A stretch of DNA of 64,000 bases from Pseudomonas sivasensis (GTDB taxonomy: Bacteria; Pseudomonadota; Gammaproteobacteria; Pseudomonadales; Pseudomonadaceae), in contig NZ_JAAOWU010000022.1 in assembly GCF_013778505.1 (NCBI RefSeq), positions 1-64,000 of the forward strand. The letters are read 5' to 3'. Shown in pieces: positions 51,051 to 63,889 of this stretch (its first letter is position 1; each line of letters begins with the position of its first letter). The notes under the pieces were generated by a model. The model made no database searches. It worked only from the letters and a program-made list of their open reading frames with translations, and had not been told where the DNA came from. Position numbers and translations under genes: made by a program.

Positions 51051-53984
51051 TTATTCAGCATCCAGATGCATAGGCGTTACAACGCGACCATCTTTCTCCG
51101 CCTGTCCCAGGTGGGCATCAATGAAGTACACGCGGTCGTCTTCCAACTGGCCCTTATCCACCAAGTAGTCTTTGATAGTGCTCGCGCGGTCCTGACCGAG
51201 TTGGCGCAGTAGCACGTCGCTGTTGCTCCAGAACTTGATCACGCCGTCACGCAGCTTGGCCGTGCGGTCATCGCGGCTCAGGTCTTTCCACTCCGCCGGT
51301 GGCTGTTGTTTCACGCGGATGCGGTAGATGCCTTCGAGCAATGGCGCTTTTTCGCTTTCCGGGACTTCCAGCAAGGACGCCTGGGCCGGAACCTTGTCGC
51401 CACGGCGCTGCAGGATTTTGTAATAGTTGTACTGGTATTCACGTTCCAGACGTTGCGCTGCGAGGAAGGGGCCATCGCTGTTGGCAGCGGCCGTGCCTTC
51501 AATTTCCAGGCGTAGGGCAGGGCGTTCCTTCAGCGCTTTAGCCAGGGTGTTTAGCGCGCTTTCGGCGTCTTTGTTCAACTCACTTGAGCCGGCAGCGAAG
51601 GACACGTTGCTCAGATCTTCCGCTCCGCCGCCGGTGACCAGCCCGCCGATGAACTTGAACGGTGCGGTCGCTGCACGCACCACCAGGTTACGCAGGGTCT
51701 GCCACACAATCGGCATCACGCTGAATTGCGGGTTATTCAGGTCACCGGTCACCGGCAGTTCGATGGAGATCTTGCCGTCAGTGTCTTTAAGCAGGGCGAT
51801 TGCCAAGCGAATCGGCAAGTCCACGGCATCGGCGCTGTCGACTTTCTCACCCAGTTGCAGTTGCTCGACCACCACTTTGTTCTCGGCCTTCAGCTGGCCC
51901 TTGGTGATCACATAGTGCAGGTCCAGGTTGAGGCGTCCCTTGCGGATACGGAAACCCGCGAACTTACCTGAGTAGGGCGTCAGGGTCGTCAGCTCGACAC
52001 GCTTGAAGCTGGTGGCGATATCCAGCGCCGCCATCGGATCGAACGGGTTCACGCTGCCTTTGATCGTCACTGGCGCGTAACGGTCCACCTTGCCCTTGAT
52101 GTCGACGCTGGCTGGTTTGGCCTGACGGCTGTCAATCGTGCCGATCTGCCCGTTGAGCTGTTGGATGGCAGTGGCGAAGTTGGGTGTCAGGCTGAAGTCG
52201 GCAAAGTTGGCCGAGCCATCGTTGATCGCAATCTGCCCGATACGAATGCCCGGGGGTTTATCTTTGCTTGCCGCAGGCTTGGGGGCCGACTTGGCGCCAC
52301 TGTCGGCCGGCTGCGGGATCAGCAGGTCATCGACGTTGGTGGTGCGGTCATCGTTGATCATGAACCGCGCATATGGTTGCAGCAGGTTGACCTTGTCGAT
52401 CGACAGGCTGTCGCCGTGCTGGTAGTTCAGGCCCTCGACGACCAGACGCTGCCATTTCAGGAAGTCACGTGTCTTGAGGGTGTCCAGGGTATGCAACTGG
52501 TCGACCTGCGCTCGGCCGGTAATCTGCAGCGCCAGGGGCTCGGTGCTCTTCAGGTTCACGTCGAGGTCACTGCCGAGCATGCCGCTACGCAGCTCCAAAC
52601 GGATAAATGGGCTGATATAGGACTGGGCAACCCGTAGGTCAATATCTTTGGTGGTGACCTTCAGCTTGGCGCTGACTGGGTTGAGGTTGACCACGCCCGT
52701 TGCCTGAATCTTGCCTTGCTTGCCCAGGCCGCTGTCGACCTTGAGGTTAAAGGGGCTCTGGTTGAGGCTGTCGAAATTCTGTACATCCACATTCAACGGG
52801 CCCAGCTCCAGCGCTACCGCAGGTTTGGCCTGACGGTCGGCCAGATGTACTTGATAGTTGCGCAGTTGCACGTCTTTGAGCAGCACTTGCCAAGGCTTGC
52901 TTGGCGCAGTCGGGGCAGGCTTTGGAGAGTCGGCTGTAGCTGGCGCAGTGGCAGGCTCCGGCGCCTTGGCTGGTTTGCTCGGTTGGCTGGCGAACAGTTT
53001 CTGCCAGTCCAATTGCCCATCGGCCTCACGAGCAGCCCAGGTCTCCAGCTTATTACTGCGGATCTTGCCGACCACCACTTGCTGCTTGGCGAGGTCCACC
53101 GTGGTCTCGCTGACGTCCAGGCGTTCCAGGCGCACCAGCGGGCGGCCATCCGGTGCCTTTAGAGCGAACGGCGCGATGCTGGCGGCGGTGTTGGTCAAGT
53201 TCAGTTCGGTTTCTTTGGCCAGGCTGAATTTGTAGTCGGTGCTGAAATTGAGCACACCGTCTTCGAGTACCAGGGGGAGCGCGTCACGCACATATGGCCA
53301 CCAGGCTTTCATCTTGCCGTCAGTGACCTTTAGCGTACCTTCGGACGTGATCGGCACCAGGCTGAAGTTGCCTTTCCAATCAATTTGACCACCTTCAGGG
53401 CCTGCCGCGACCAGAGTCATATCGGCGTTGTCTTCAGGCAAGGTGCTGAGGTTTTTCAGCTCGAAGTCGAGTTTGTTGTAGAGAAATTCGATAGGTTCGC
53501 TGGGGCGCAGATCTTGAAAGTGCACATAGCCGCCTGCCAGCTTGATGCTGTCGATACGCAGTGGGAACGGCTTGGCATTGGGGTCGGCAGGGGAGGGTTC
53601 GCTTGCAGGGAGCTTGAACAACTGCGCCAGGTTCAATTGGCCAGACTTGTCGAACAGCAGCTCCGTCTTGGGCTGATCCATTTGCACATCGGCCAAATGC
53701 AGTGCCCGGGTCCACAGGCTGTCAATCTGCAGATTGGCGTAAAGGCGCTCGAAGCCCACCTGTTCCTTGCCGGGTTCGCCAATCTTCAAGCCCCATGCGG
53801 TGACTTCCAGGCTGAAGGGATTGAGTTCAATGCGCTCAAGCCGCGCCGGCACCGTGGCGTAATGGGCCAATTGTTGGTTGGCAACGCGAAGGGCGATGCC
53901 CGGCAGAATCAAAAAGCCCAGCAAACTGTACAGGGCAAGGGCGGTCAACAAGGCGCCAGTGGCGCGAATCAATCCTTTGGGCAT
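51051..53984 (-). CDS. DUF748/AsmA-like envelope protein
   Basis: 977-aa protein anchored by one N-terminal membrane segment (residues about 8-32) with a very long periplasmic part rich in beta-strand repeats (two DUF748 regions). A Pro/Ala linker is at about residues 335-365. The C-terminal section (NVSFAAGSSELNKDAESALNTLAKALKERPALRLEIEG) resembles an OmpA-type domain. AsmA-superfamily proteins are thought to bridge the envelope and move phospholipids; that role here is inference. Single gene, convergent with the BON gene. Confidence 0.8.
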   Translation of the reverse strand: MPKGLIRATGALLTALALYSLLGFLILPGIALRVANQQLAHYATVPARLERIELNPFSLEVTAWGLKIGEPGKEQVGFERLYANLQIDSLWTRALHLADVQMDQPKTELLFDKSGQLNLAQLFKLPASEPSPADPNAKPFPLRIDSIKLAGGYVHFQDLRPSEPIEFLYNKLDFELKNLSTLPEDNADMTLVAAGPEGGQIDWKGNFSLVPITSEGTLKVTDGKMKAWWPYVRDALPLVLEDGVLNFSTDYKFSLAKETELNLTNTAASIAPFALKAPDGRPLVRLERLDVSETTVDLAKQQVVVGKIRSNKLETWAAREADGQLDWQKLFASQPSKPAKAPEPATAPATADSPKPAPTAPSKPWQVLLKDVQLRNYQVHLADRQAKPAVALELGPLNVDVQNFDSLNQSPFNLKVDSGLGKQGKIQATGVVNLNPVSAKLKVTTKDIDLRVAQSYISPFIRLELRSGMLGSDLDVNLKSTEPLALQITGRAQVDQLHTLDTLKTRDFLKWQRLVVEGLNYQHGDSLSIDKVNLLQPYARFMINDDRTTNVDDLLIPQPADSGAKSAPKPAASKDKPPGIRIGQIAINDGSANFADFSLTPNFATAIQQLNGQIGTIDSRQAKPASVDIKGKVDRYAPVTIKGSVNPFDPMAALDIATSFKRVELTTLTPYSGKFAGFRIRKGRLNLDLHYVITKGQLKAENKVVVEQLQLGEKVDSADAVDLPIRLAIALLKDTDGKISIELPVTGDLNNPQFSVMPIVWQTLRNLVVRAATAPFKFIGGLVTGGGAEDLSNVSFAAGSSELNKDAESALNTLAKALKERPALRLEIEGTAAANSDGPFLAAQRLEREYQYNYYKILQRRGDKVPAQASLLEVPESEKAPLLEGIYRIRVKQQPPAEWKDLSRDDRTAKLRDGVIKFWSNSDVLLRQLGQDRASTIKDYLVDKGQLEDDRVYFIDAHLGQAEKDGRVVTPMHLDAE

Positions 53985-54071
53985 GGGGCGGCGCCATCTA
54001 TATCGAACAGGAGTGCCTTGGAGTATGGCACGGGTTTTCGGTTCCGAAGAGCCGGGGCGTTGGGACGCTTC

Positions 54072-55088
54072 CTACAGCTGGAGTATCAGCGTTTTCAAGG
54101 GGGGCTGCTGATCCTGTGAGGGAAAATCCGCACCCGGCGTCATGATTTGCCAGTCGCGCACTGGGCGACCGGCTTTCTCCGCGCATCGCAGGACCTGCTC
54201 GCGCCAATCCTCCATGCTGACCTTTGCCAGGTTGTTGCAGCAGATCAGCACACCGTTGTCAGCAGTCGCGAGAAGTGCGGGCTTGAGCAGGCTCTGGTAG
54301 TCGCGCAACAGGTCGACGGTGCCGAACGCGCTCTTGGCCCAGGCCGGAGGATCGAGCAGCACCAAGTCATATTGACGCTGTTCAAGACGCGGGTAGCTCG
54401 GCAGTTTCTGCCCGCGCCGCTGGGTGATCGGCAGCCCGGCCAGTTGGCGAATCGCCGGAAAGAAGTCCGACTGCACGAACTCCATACTCGGCAGCTGCGG
54501 GTTGAGCTGGCCGTTTTCACGCCCGACCGCCAGGTTGCCTTCCGCGAAGTCCAAATTGCACACCTCACGCGCGCCGCCAGCGGCGGCGCTCAGGCCCACG
54601 CCGCAGGTGTAGGCAAACAGGTTCAGTACGCTTTTACCGGCGCTGTGATCTTTGACCCAGCCGCGGGTATTGCGCAGATCGAGGAACAGCAACGGATCCT
54701 GCCCGGCATGGCGCCCGCGAACACGGTAATTGAGGCCCCATTCGTGCCCGACCATGTCTTCCAGTGCTGCGGGTTCGGCTCGGTATACCGTGTCTTCGCG
54801 GTCGATCCGCGAATTGCCGCGGGAGCGGTCGTTGTACACGAGCAGCAACTCCAGGCCCAGGTACTGGTTAATCAGTTGATGCAGGTCCAGTAGGTCTGTG
54901 GTTTCCAGCGACTGGTGGAAGCTTTGCACCAGCAACTGCGGGCCATAACGGTCAATGGTCAGGCCGCCGGCGCCCTCCTGGCTGCCGTGGAACAGGCGAT
55001 AGCAATCGGTGCCCTGGGCATGCAGCTCGTTGATCAGGTCTTGGCGATGATCGAGGGCGGCGCGCAGCGCCTGATTCAAGGGAGACAT
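54072..55088 (-). CDS. RlmI-like class I SAM-dependent methyltransferase
   Basis: 338-aa enzyme of the 23S rRNA m5C methyltransferase family. N-terminal EEHHUMP-like region (YRLFHGSQEGAGGLTIDRYGPQLLVQ), SAM motif VLNLFAYTCGVGLSAAAGGA and the catalytic-type LVLLDPPAWAKSAFG. No PUA domain in front, so it is shorter than RlmI. ATG 55088 chosen: upstream frame has no family sequence. Confidence 0.8.
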   Translation of the reverse strand: MSPLNQALRAALDHRQDLINELHAQGTDCYRLFHGSQEGAGGLTIDRYGPQLLVQSFHQSLETTDLLDLHQLINQYLGLELLLVYNDRSRGNSRIDREDTVYRAEPAALEDMVGHEWGLNYRVRGRHAGQDPLLFLDLRNTRGWVKDHSAGKSVLNLFAYTCGVGLSAAAGGAREVCNLDFAEGNLAVGRENGQLNPQLPSMEFVQSDFFPAIRQLAGLPITQRRGQKLPSYPRLEQRQYDLVLLDPPAWAKSAFGTVDLLRDYQSLLKPALLATADNGVLICCNNLAKVSMEDWREQVLRCAEKAGRPVRDWQIMTPGADFPSQDQQPPLKTLILQL

Positions 55089-55143
55089 GGAGCGCGCCTG
55101 GCTGTAAATGAGGGCGCGAAGTTTAACAGCTATGGTGCCTTGC

Positions 55144-56013
55144 CTACACCAACCCCATCCGCCTGTGTGCCCGTTGCACCGAGCCATTGCGCATCGCCCA
55201 GCGCAATAACGGCGCGCTACGCTTGACCCCTGCACGGATCATCTGACGTTGCAGCGGGTTCTGATGCTGATCGAGCATGGTGCTGGCCCAGTCTGGCAGC
55301 AGATCGATCCCGGCCTGCATCATCAAGAAGCCAAACGGCTTGGCTAAAGTACTGGGCGAGGGGGCGTTCAGCAGCAGGCGCAGTACTTCGCGGCTGCGTT
55401 CGTCACACAGCAATTGCGGACGGATACGCTCCAGATAATCGGAAATTTCCTGCCGCGAGCGCGGTACATGCCGCGCCCCCAAGCGCTCCGCCACCAGGGC
55501 GATTTCGCTGTAGTAACGATCTTGATCGCGGCTAGACAGAGTCGGGTTGCGATAGCGCAAGTGAGCGGCCATAAAGTTGCTCACCTCGGCTACATGAACC
55601 CAAGTCAGTAGCTCGGGATCGCTCGCCGAATAAGGCCGTCCATCCGGCGCATGCCCGACCACCTGCAGGTGGATGGTGCGCACTTTTTCGATCAGCCAGT
55701 CGGCGTCTTTGCGCGAACCAAAGGTAGTACCTGAAATGAACTGCGAGGTACGCCGCAGGCGCCCGAGCATGTCCTGGCGAAAGTTCGAATGGTCCCAAAC
55801 GCCGGCCAGGGCCAGTGGGTGCAAGGCTTGCAGCATCAATGCGCTGATGCCGCCGATCAGCATGCTGCTGAAGTCACCATGGACTTGCCAACTGACCGAG
55901 TCTGGCCCGAACAGGCCGGGATCGCCCTTGGGGTTTTCCAGGTCCAGTTGCCCCAGTGACAAGCCGGTGAGGCTCATCAGCTGGGTTTCGATACGGCTGC
56001 GGATAAATTCCAT
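55144..56013 (-). CDS. DUF2236 (oxygenase MpaB family) protein
   Basis: 289-aa protein of the MpaB/latex-clearing-type family, which binds b-type heme. Seen: VSWQVHGDFSSMLIGGISALMLQALHPLALAGVWDHSNFR, with the conserved His in LQALHP and a second candidate His in LLTWVHVAEVSNF. Its substrate in pseudomonads is unknown. The start is 17 bp after acsA on the same strand, so it may be cotranscribed with acsA. Confidence 0.8.
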   Translation of the reverse strand: MEFIRSRIETQLMSLTGLSLGQLDLENPKGDPGLFGPDSVSWQVHGDFSSMLIGGISALMLQALHPLALAGVWDHSNFRQDMLGRLRRTSQFISGTTFGSRKDADWLIEKVRTIHLQVVGHAPDGRPYSASDPELLTWVHVAEVSNFMAAHLRYRNPTLSSRDQDRYYSEIALVAERLGARHVPRSRQEISDYLERIRPQLLCDERSREVLRLLLNAPSPSTLAKPFGFLMMQAGIDLLPDWASTMLDQHQNPLQRQMIRAGVKRSAPLLRWAMRNGSVQRAHRRMGLV

Positions 56014-56029
56014 GGCGGCTCAGGTTTTC

Positions 56030-57967
<1,938 letters not shown>

Positions 57968-58030
57968 GAGCGATCCTTATTCTTGTTTTTGCGACAAGTC
58001 ATAAAGATGCACCCTGTGTGGAGAGGGTTC

Positions 58031-58060
58031 AAGGCCAACGTCCAAAAGGACGTTGGCCTT
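58031..58060 (-). terminator. Perfect 13-bp hairpin after pgi
   Basis: AAGGCCAACGTCC, loop AAAA on the plus strand, GGACGTTGGCCTT. It lies after pgi and before acsA, both on the minus strand. The T-run is poor, so termination strength is uncertain. Confidence 0.7.
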
Positions 58061-58072
58061 GCTATACCTGCA

Positions 58073-59737
58073 TCAGCCGCGGTGACGGCCGCGGAAGTAG
58101 TTGATCAGACCCTGGGTCGAAGCGTCCTCAGCCAAGGTTTCTTCGGCGCCGGTCAGACGGTTGTAGACGCCTTTGCCGAGCTCTTTACCCAGTTCAACGC
58201 CCCATTGGTCGAACGCGTTGATGCCCCAGATCACGCTTTGTACGAACACTTTGTGCTCATACATGGCAACCAGCGCGCCGAGGCGACGCGGGCTGATGCG
58301 CTCCACCACCAGGGTGTTGCTCGGACGGTTGCCCGGGATCACCTTGTGCGGGGCCAGCTTCTGCACTTCGTCTTCCGGGATGCCCTTGTCGCGCAGCTCG
58401 GATTCAGCTTCGCTGCGGGTCTTGCCGAGCATCAGTGCCTGGCTTTGGGACAGGCAGTTGGCGTACAGCCACTGATGGTGGTCGGACACCGGGTTGAAGC
58501 TGACGATCGGCACGATGAAGTCGGCCGGGATCAGTTGGGTGCCTTGGTGCAGCAACTGGTGGTAAGCATGCTGACCGTTGCAACCGACGCCACCCCAGAT
58601 CACTGGGCCGGTGTCGGTGGACACCGGTTTGCCGTCTTGGCGCACGCTCTTGCCGTTGGATTCCATGTCCAGCTGTTGCAAGTGCTTGGTGATGTTACGC
58701 AGATAGTGGTCGTACGGCAGGATCGCATGGCTCTGCGCACCCCAGAAGTTGCCGTACCACACGCCCAGCAGGCCAAGCAGCACTGGCATGTTTTGTTCGA
58801 ATGGCGCGTTCTGGAAATGCTGGTCCATGGTATAGGCACCGGACAGCAGTTCCTTGAAGTTGGACATGCCGATGGCCAGTGCGATTGGCAAGCCGATGGC
58901 AGACCACAACGAGTAACGGCCGCCGACCCAGTCCCACATCGGGAAGATGTTTTCTTCGCGAATACCGAAGGCCACGGCTGCCGCGTTGTTGCTCGACACG
59001 GCGATGAAGTGGCGATACAGCTCAGCTTCCGAGCCACCTTGGGCCAAGTACCAGGCACGAGCGGCCTGGGCGTTTTTCAGGGTTTCTAGGGTGTTGAAGG
59101 ACTTCGACGAAACGATGAATAGCGTGGTTTCGGCGCGCAGCTTCATGGTCAGCTCGTGGAACTCGCTGCCATCGATGTTCGCCAGGTAATGGCAGCGCAC
59201 GCCTTTGTGGGCGTAGGACAACAGCGCTTCGGAGACCAGCTCCGGGCCGAGGAACGAGCCACCGATGCCGATGTTCACCACGTCGGTGATCGGCTTTTCG
59301 GTGTAGCCGCGCCACAGGCCGTCGTGGATGCGGCCGACCAGGTCGGTGATCTGGTTCAGCACCTTGTGCACGTCCGGCATGATGTTCACGCCATTGACCG
59401 ACAGCTTGTCACCCACTGGGCGGCGCAAGGCGGTGTGCAGGGCCGGGCGGCCTTCTGACGAGTTGACCGGTTCGCCAGCGTAGAGCGAGTTGATCGCGTC
59501 CTTGAGGCCGACTTCCTCCGCCAGCCCTACCAGCAGGTCGCGGGTTTCGCTGGTGATCAGGTTTTTCGAGTAATCGAGGAAAAGTCCGCAGCTGCTCAAG
59601 GTGAATTGGGAAAAACGCTGAGGATCGGCATTGAACGCTTCACGCATGCTGAAATCCTGCATGGCTTGGCGATGTTGATTGAGCGCTTGCCAGGCGGGCA
59701 GAGCGGTAACGTCATGAGGGGTGCGGTAGTACGCCAT
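58073..59737 (-). CDS. pgi: Glucose-6-phosphate isomerase
   Basis: 554-aa isomerase of glucose-6-P and fructose-6-P. Family signatures [35 protein letters not shown] and [18 protein letters not shown] 59737 gives [16 protein letters not shown] and the standard length; the frame is open about 20 codons upstream without family sequence. The 224 bp to panC probably hold its promoter; I see nothing else there. Confidence 0.96.
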   Translation of the reverse strand: MAYYRTPHDVTALPAWQALNQHRQAMQDFSMREAFNADPQRFSQFTLSSCGLFLDYSKNLITSETRDLLVGLAEEVGLKDAINSLYAGEPVNSSEGRPALHTALRRPVGDKLSVNGVNIMPDVHKVLNQITDLVGRIHDGLWRGYTEKPITDVVNIGIGGSFLGPELVSEALLSYAHKGVRCHYLANIDGSEFHELTMKLRAETTLFIVSSKSFNTLETLKNAQAARAWYLAQGGSEAELYRHFIAVSSNNAAAVAFGIREENIFPMWDWVGGRYSLWSAIGLPIALAIGMSNFKELLSGAYTMDQHFQNAPFEQNMPVLLGLLGVWYGNFWGAQSHAILPYDHYLRNITKHLQQLDMESNGKSVRQDGKPVSTDTGPVIWGGVGCNGQHAYHQLLHQGTQLIPADFIVPIVSFNPVSDHHQWLYANCLSQSQALMLGKTRSEAESELRDKGIPEDEVQKLAPHKVIPGNRPSNTLVVERISPRRLGALVAMYEHKVFVQSVIWGINAFDQWGVELGKELGKGVYNRLTGAEETLAEDASTQGLINYFRGRHRG

Positions 59738-59961
59738 CGCTGCGGGTTTCCTTTTATTACGGGGACTGCCTTTAGGACACTTCATAGCCCGGAACATCCA
59801 GTCTTATCTCAAGCATTGGGTTCCAGACAGCGCTAACTATAGCGCCGGGCGATTACATTAAACCTAGCGTGTCGATATGTCTTGGCTTTGTCTGCGCTGT
59901 GGCCGGTACTTTTTTATACCGGCACAGCGAGCAGGGCAACAGGCGGGGTGTTCAGCGAGGT

Positions 59962-60813
59962 TTAATTGAGGCTCAGATGCAGGTTGTCGATCAACCGAGT
60001 CGTGCCCAGGAAGGCTGCCACCAGGATCACGATGTCCTTGTCCTCAGGGGTTGCCGGGCGCAGATGCACGCCCTGGCGCACTTCGAGGTAATCCACGCGC
60101 AGCCCGGCAGCTTCGATCTGCTTGACCTGTTCGGCGCGCAGCGTGGCGAAGTTGTGGTCACCGTCCTTGATGGCTGCGGCAATCTGGCTGAGGCTGCGAT
60201 ACAGCACCGGCGCGATCCCGCGTTCCTCTTCGCTGAGAAAACCGTTGCGCGACGACAGCGCCAGGCCATCTTCGGCGCGTACGGTGGGCTCACCGATGAT
60301 CTGAATCGGCATGTTCAGGTCATGGACCATGGCGCGAATCACGGCCAGTTGCTGGTAATCCTTTTGACCGAACACGGCCATGTCCGGCTGGACCATGTTG
60401 AACAGCTTGCTGACCACGGTCGCCACGCCTTCGAAATGCCCGGGACGGCTGGCGCCGCACAAGCCTTCGGACAGTTGCGGGACGCTGACGCGGGTCTGGC
60501 CGGTCATGCCGCCGGGGTACATTTCCTCGACGGTCGGTGCGAACAGCAGGTTGCAGCCGGCTTGCAGTAGCTTTTCCTGGTCGGCGGCGAGGGTGCGGGG
60601 ATACTTGTCCAGGTCTTCACCCGCGCCAAATTGCAGCGGGTTGACGAAGATACTCGCGACGACAAAGTCCGCTTGCTGAACAGCCTTCGTCACCAGGGTT
60701 GCATGGCCGCTGTGCAGGTTGCCCATGGTAGGTACGAAGCCAATGCGTTTACCCGCCTTGCGGGCGTGGGCGACGGCGGCGCGTAGTTCGCGTACGGTTC
60801 TTACGGTGTTCAT
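59962..60813 (-). CDS. panC: Pantothenate synthetase
   Basis: 283-aa ligase joining pantoate and beta-alanine with ATP. HIGH-like motif [16 protein letters not shown] and the KMSKS-like region [15 protein letters not shown]. Its ATG overlaps the panB stop (ATGA), so the pair is translationally coupled. Confidence 0.96.
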   Translation of the reverse strand: MNTVRTVRELRAAVAHARKAGKRIGFVPTMGNLHSGHATLVTKAVQQADFVVASIFVNPLQFGAGEDLDKYPRTLAADQEKLLQAGCNLLFAPTVEEMYPGGMTGQTRVSVPQLSEGLCGASRPGHFEGVATVVSKLFNMVQPDMAVFGQKDYQQLAVIRAMVHDLNMPIQIIGEPTVRAEDGLALSSRNGFLSEEERGIAPVLYRSLSQIAAAIKDGDHNFATLRAEQVKQIEAAGLRVDYLEVRQGVHLRPATPEDKDIVILVAAFLGTTRLIDNLHLSLN

Positions 60814-61610
60814 GCAGAGAATCCGTGTTCGGCGCCTGGGAAGGTCACGCCTTTGACTTCGGTAACGTACGCGCTCAATGCCGCGTGGATGCTGTCCTGG
60901 CCGGTCATGAAGTTCTTCACGAACTTCGGCACGCGACCCGTGATCGACAGGCCGAGCATGTCGTGCAGCACCAGCACCTGGCCATCAGTGGCCGAGCCCG
61001 CGCCAATGCCAATCACCGGCACTTTTACGGCTTGGGTGATTTCTGCAGCGAGTTCGCTGGGCACGCACTCAAGCAGGATCATTGCAACGCCGGCCTGTTC
61101 CAGGGCGATGGCATCGGCACGCATCTGGCGTGCCTGGGCTTCGTTGCGACCTTGTACCTTGTAGCCGCCGAGAAGGTTTACCGACTGTGGCGTCAGGCCC
61201 ATATGTGCGCACACCGGCACGCCGCGTTCAGCCAGCAAGCGAATCGACTCGGCGAGCCACAGTGCGCCCTCCACTTTGACCATGTGTGCGCCGGCGCGCA
61301 TCAGTTTGCCTGCGTTGAGGAAGGTCTGCTCAGTGGTGGCGTAATCCATGAACGGCAGGTCGGCGATGATGAAGGCGCCGTCGTTACCGCGCTTGACGCT
61401 GGCAGTGTGGTAAGCCAGTTCATCGGTGGTAACGGGCAGGGTGCTGTCATTCCCTTGAAGAACCATGCCCAGGGAGTCGCCTACCAGCAACACTTCAACC
61501 CCGGCTTGGCAGCTGGCGTGGGCGAAGGTGGCGTCATAGCAGGTCAGCATGGTGATTTTTTCACCTTTGAGCTTGAGGCTCTGCAAGGTGGTCAGGGTAA
61601 TGTCTGGCAT
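60810..61610 (-). CDS. panB: 3-methyl-2-oxobutanoate hydroxymethyltransferase
   Basis: 266-aa first enzyme of the pantoate branch, transferring a hydroxymethyl group from methylene-THF to ketoisovalerate. Signatures [39 protein letters not shown] and [22 protein letters not shown]. Full length. The 245 bp upstream to folK show no gene. Confidence 0.96.
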   Translation of the reverse strand: MPDITLTTLQSLKLKGEKITMLTCYDATFAHASCQAGVEVLLVGDSLGMVLQGNDSTLPVTTDELAYHTASVKRGNDGAFIIADLPFMDYATTEQTFLNAGKLMRAGAHMVKVEGALWLAESIRLLAERGVPVCAHMGLTPQSVNLLGGYKVQGRNEAQARQMRADAIALEQAGVAMILLECVPSELAAEITQAVKVPVIGIGAGSATDGQVLVLHDMLGLSITGRVPKFVKNFMTGQDSIHAALSAYVTEVKGVTFPGAEHGFSA

Positions 61611-61855
61611 GAAAAGGGTCCTCGTTCAGGCGCTTGGAAACAGCGAGTTACGCGCGTGAGTCTTCGTTTATACAGGCGCACTGTCTTGAGAGCAGTGCTT
61701 ATAAGGCCTGGATTGCGCCCTTTAGCGCCGGGTTGGCGGCAGCGGGACGCCTATAGTCGTGAGGAGGACACGGGAAGTCAATTGGATGTGTTACCGCATT
61801 GTTACGCGTGGGGTGTTACCGCTGTTACTGACGCGTTTCAGCTGTGTGAGCTGGC

Positions 61856-62335
61856 TTAAACAATGCGTTCCAGGCCGACGAATGGGCAGGCTTCGAGCAA
61901 ATCGCGCAGTGCCCTGCCATCGGGTAGCTGCAGGGCCTCAGGTGCCAATTCGGACAAGGGGTAGAGCACAAATGCGCGCAGGTGCATCTGGTAGTGCGGC
62001 ACCTTCAAACGCGGCTCGTCGATCAGGCGATCGCCAAACAGCAAGATGTCCAGGTCAAGCGTGCGCGGGCCCCACCGTTCAAGGCGTTCGCGGCCCTGGT
62101 CATTCTCGATGGCTTGCAGCGCACCCAGCAGGTCCAGGGGCGCCAGGCTGCTGTCCAGGGCGGCGACCGCATTGGTGTAGCGCGGTTGGCCCGGGAGCAG
62201 GGAGTCACTTTGATAGAAGGCAGAGACGCCGAAGACGGTGGTGTCTGGCAAACGCGCGAGCGCTTCGACAGCGCTGCGCAATTGTTGCTCCGGGGCAGCG
62301 AGGTTACTGCCCATGCCTATGTAGATACGTTCCAC
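61856..62335 (-). CDS. folK: Hydroxymethyl-dihydropterin pyrophosphokinase
   Basis: 159-aa folate enzyme (HPPK). Starts MERIYIGMGSNLAAPEQQL; signature RWGPRTLDLDILLFGD. GTG 62335 lies 4 bp after the pcnB stop; the longer frame, open inside pcnB, has no family sequence. It makes the substrate of FolP (37.4 kb). folK behind pcnB is the usual order in gammaproteobacteria. Confidence 0.95.
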   Translation of the reverse strand: MERIYIGMGSNLAAPEQQLRSAVEALARLPDTTVFGVSAFYQSDSLLPGQPRYTNAVAALDSSLAPLDLLGALQAIENDQGRERLERWGPRTLDLDILLFGDRLIDEPRLKVPHYQMHLRAFVLYPLSELAPEALQLPDGRALRDLLEACPFVGLERIV

Positions 62336-62339
62336 GTGT

Positions 62340-63740
62340 TTATTCGCCAGCGGCGCCCGAGGCATCGGCGCTGCGTTTGCGCTTGCTGCCGCTGCGACGA
62401 CGCTTTTTGGGCCCTTCGCTGGCTCCATCACCTTTGCTGCCGAGGTCGCGGATCATGTCGCGGCGCTGGCTGTCGTTGGCGTCCTGGTAGTCGGTCCACC
62501 ATTCGCCCAGGCCGTCGGTCTGCTCGCCGGCACTCTCGCGCAGCAGCAGGAAGTCATAGCCTGCACGGAAACGCGGGTTGTCCAGCAGCAGGTCGGCGCG
62601 TTTGCCGCTGCGGCGGGGCAGGCGTTCCTGCATGTCCCAGATTTCGCGGATCGGCATGGTGAAGCGCTTCGGAATAGCGATGCGCTGGCACTGTTCGGTG
62701 ATCAGTTCGTGCGCGGCTTCCTGCATTGCCGGAATCGGCGGCATGCCACGGTCCTGCAGGCGCAGTACGCGTTTTGGCAGGGCTGGCCACAACAGGGCGG
62801 CAAACAGGAACGCCGGGGTGACCGGTTTGTTCTGCTTGATGCGCAGGTCGGTGTTGATCAACGCTTCGCTGATCAGCGTGTGCGTATAGGTAGGGTTGTA
62901 CTCCAGTGCTTCGGCGCTGGCCGGGAACAGTGGGTCGAACAACTCCAAGTCCACGAGCATCTCGAAGGTGTCGGCGGCGTAGCCCGAGAGGAACAGCTTG
63001 AGCACTTCTTCGAACAGACGTGCCGAAGGGATTTCCCGCAGCATTGGTGCCAGTTCCCGAATCGGCGCGGCGGTGTGTTTTTCGATGCCGAAGTTGAGCT
63101 TGGCGGCAAAACGCACGGCCCGCAGCATGCGCACCGGGTCTTCCTGATAGCGCTGTGTTGGGTCGCCGATGAGGCGAATCAGGTTGTTGCGGATGTCGTG
63201 TACGCCGTTGGCGTAATCGAGGATGCGCTCGCTGACCGGGTCGTAATAGAGGGCATTGATGGTGAAGTCGCGGCGTTGCGCGTCTTCTTCAAGAGTGCCA
63301 TAGACGTTGTCGCGCAGAATGCGCCCGCTCTCGTTGCGGGAAGACTGATTGGTATCTTCCTCTTCATCGTTTTGCGGATGACCGGCGCGGAATGTCGCGA
63401 CTTCAATGATTTCGCGACCAAAGTGGATGTGCACCAACTTGAAACGCCGACCGATGATGCGCGCATTGCGAAACTCGGCGCGGACCTGCTCGGGCGTGGC
63501 GCTGGTGGCGACGTCGAAGTCCTTGGGCGTGATATTGAGCAGCATGTCGCGTACGCACCCACCCACCAGATAAGCCTGGTAGCCGGCGTTCTGCAAACGT
63601 TCGACGATGTTCACCGCATAACGGCTGAATTGAGCGCGCTGCAATGAATGCTGATTGCTGTTAAGCACTTCAGGCGTGCTGCGAATGTGTTGCGTACGAC
63701 GCAAGGGAGAACGGAATGACTGGAACAACTTCTTCAGCAT
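62340..63740 (-). CDS. pcnB: Poly(A) polymerase I
   Basis: 466-aa nucleotidyltransferase that adds poly(A) tails and promotes RNA decay. Class II nucleotidyltransferase head AYLVGGCVRDMLLNITPKDFDVATSATPEQV, then RRDFTINALYYDP, and a strongly basic C-terminal tail (KKRRRSGSKRKRS). ATG 63740 (MLKKLFQSFRSP) fits the family; a GTG at 63749 is also possible, and neither has a clear ribosome binding site. crcZ lies upstream on the same strand. Confidence 0.95.
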   Translation of the reverse strand: MLKKLFQSFRSPLRRTQHIRSTPEVLNSNQHSLQRAQFSRYAVNIVERLQNAGYQAYLVGGCVRDMLLNITPKDFDVATSATPEQVRAEFRNARIIGRRFKLVHIHFGREIIEVATFRAGHPQNDEEEDTNQSSRNESGRILRDNVYGTLEEDAQRRDFTINALYYDPVSERILDYANGVHDIRNNLIRLIGDPTQRYQEDPVRMLRAVRFAAKLNFGIEKHTAAPIRELAPMLREIPSARLFEEVLKLFLSGYAADTFEMLVDLELFDPLFPASAEALEYNPTYTHTLISEALINTDLRIKQNKPVTPAFLFAALLWPALPKRVLRLQDRGMPPIPAMQEAAHELITEQCQRIAIPKRFTMPIREIWDMQERLPRRSGKRADLLLDNPRFRAGYDFLLLRESAGEQTDGLGEWWTDYQDANDSQRRDMIRDLGSKGDGASEGPKKRRRSGSKRKRSADASGAAGE

Positions 63741-63889
63741 GGGATGCACTGTTTGAAGGAATGTTCGGCCATAACGAAGAATGACCGCATGATGGGTCGG
63801 GATTCTAGCATTTAGTCAGGGGATGGTGTAGGAACAAGCTACAGGCATTGCGCCGCAAGCCTTTGAGCACCAAATTCCAGAAACTACAA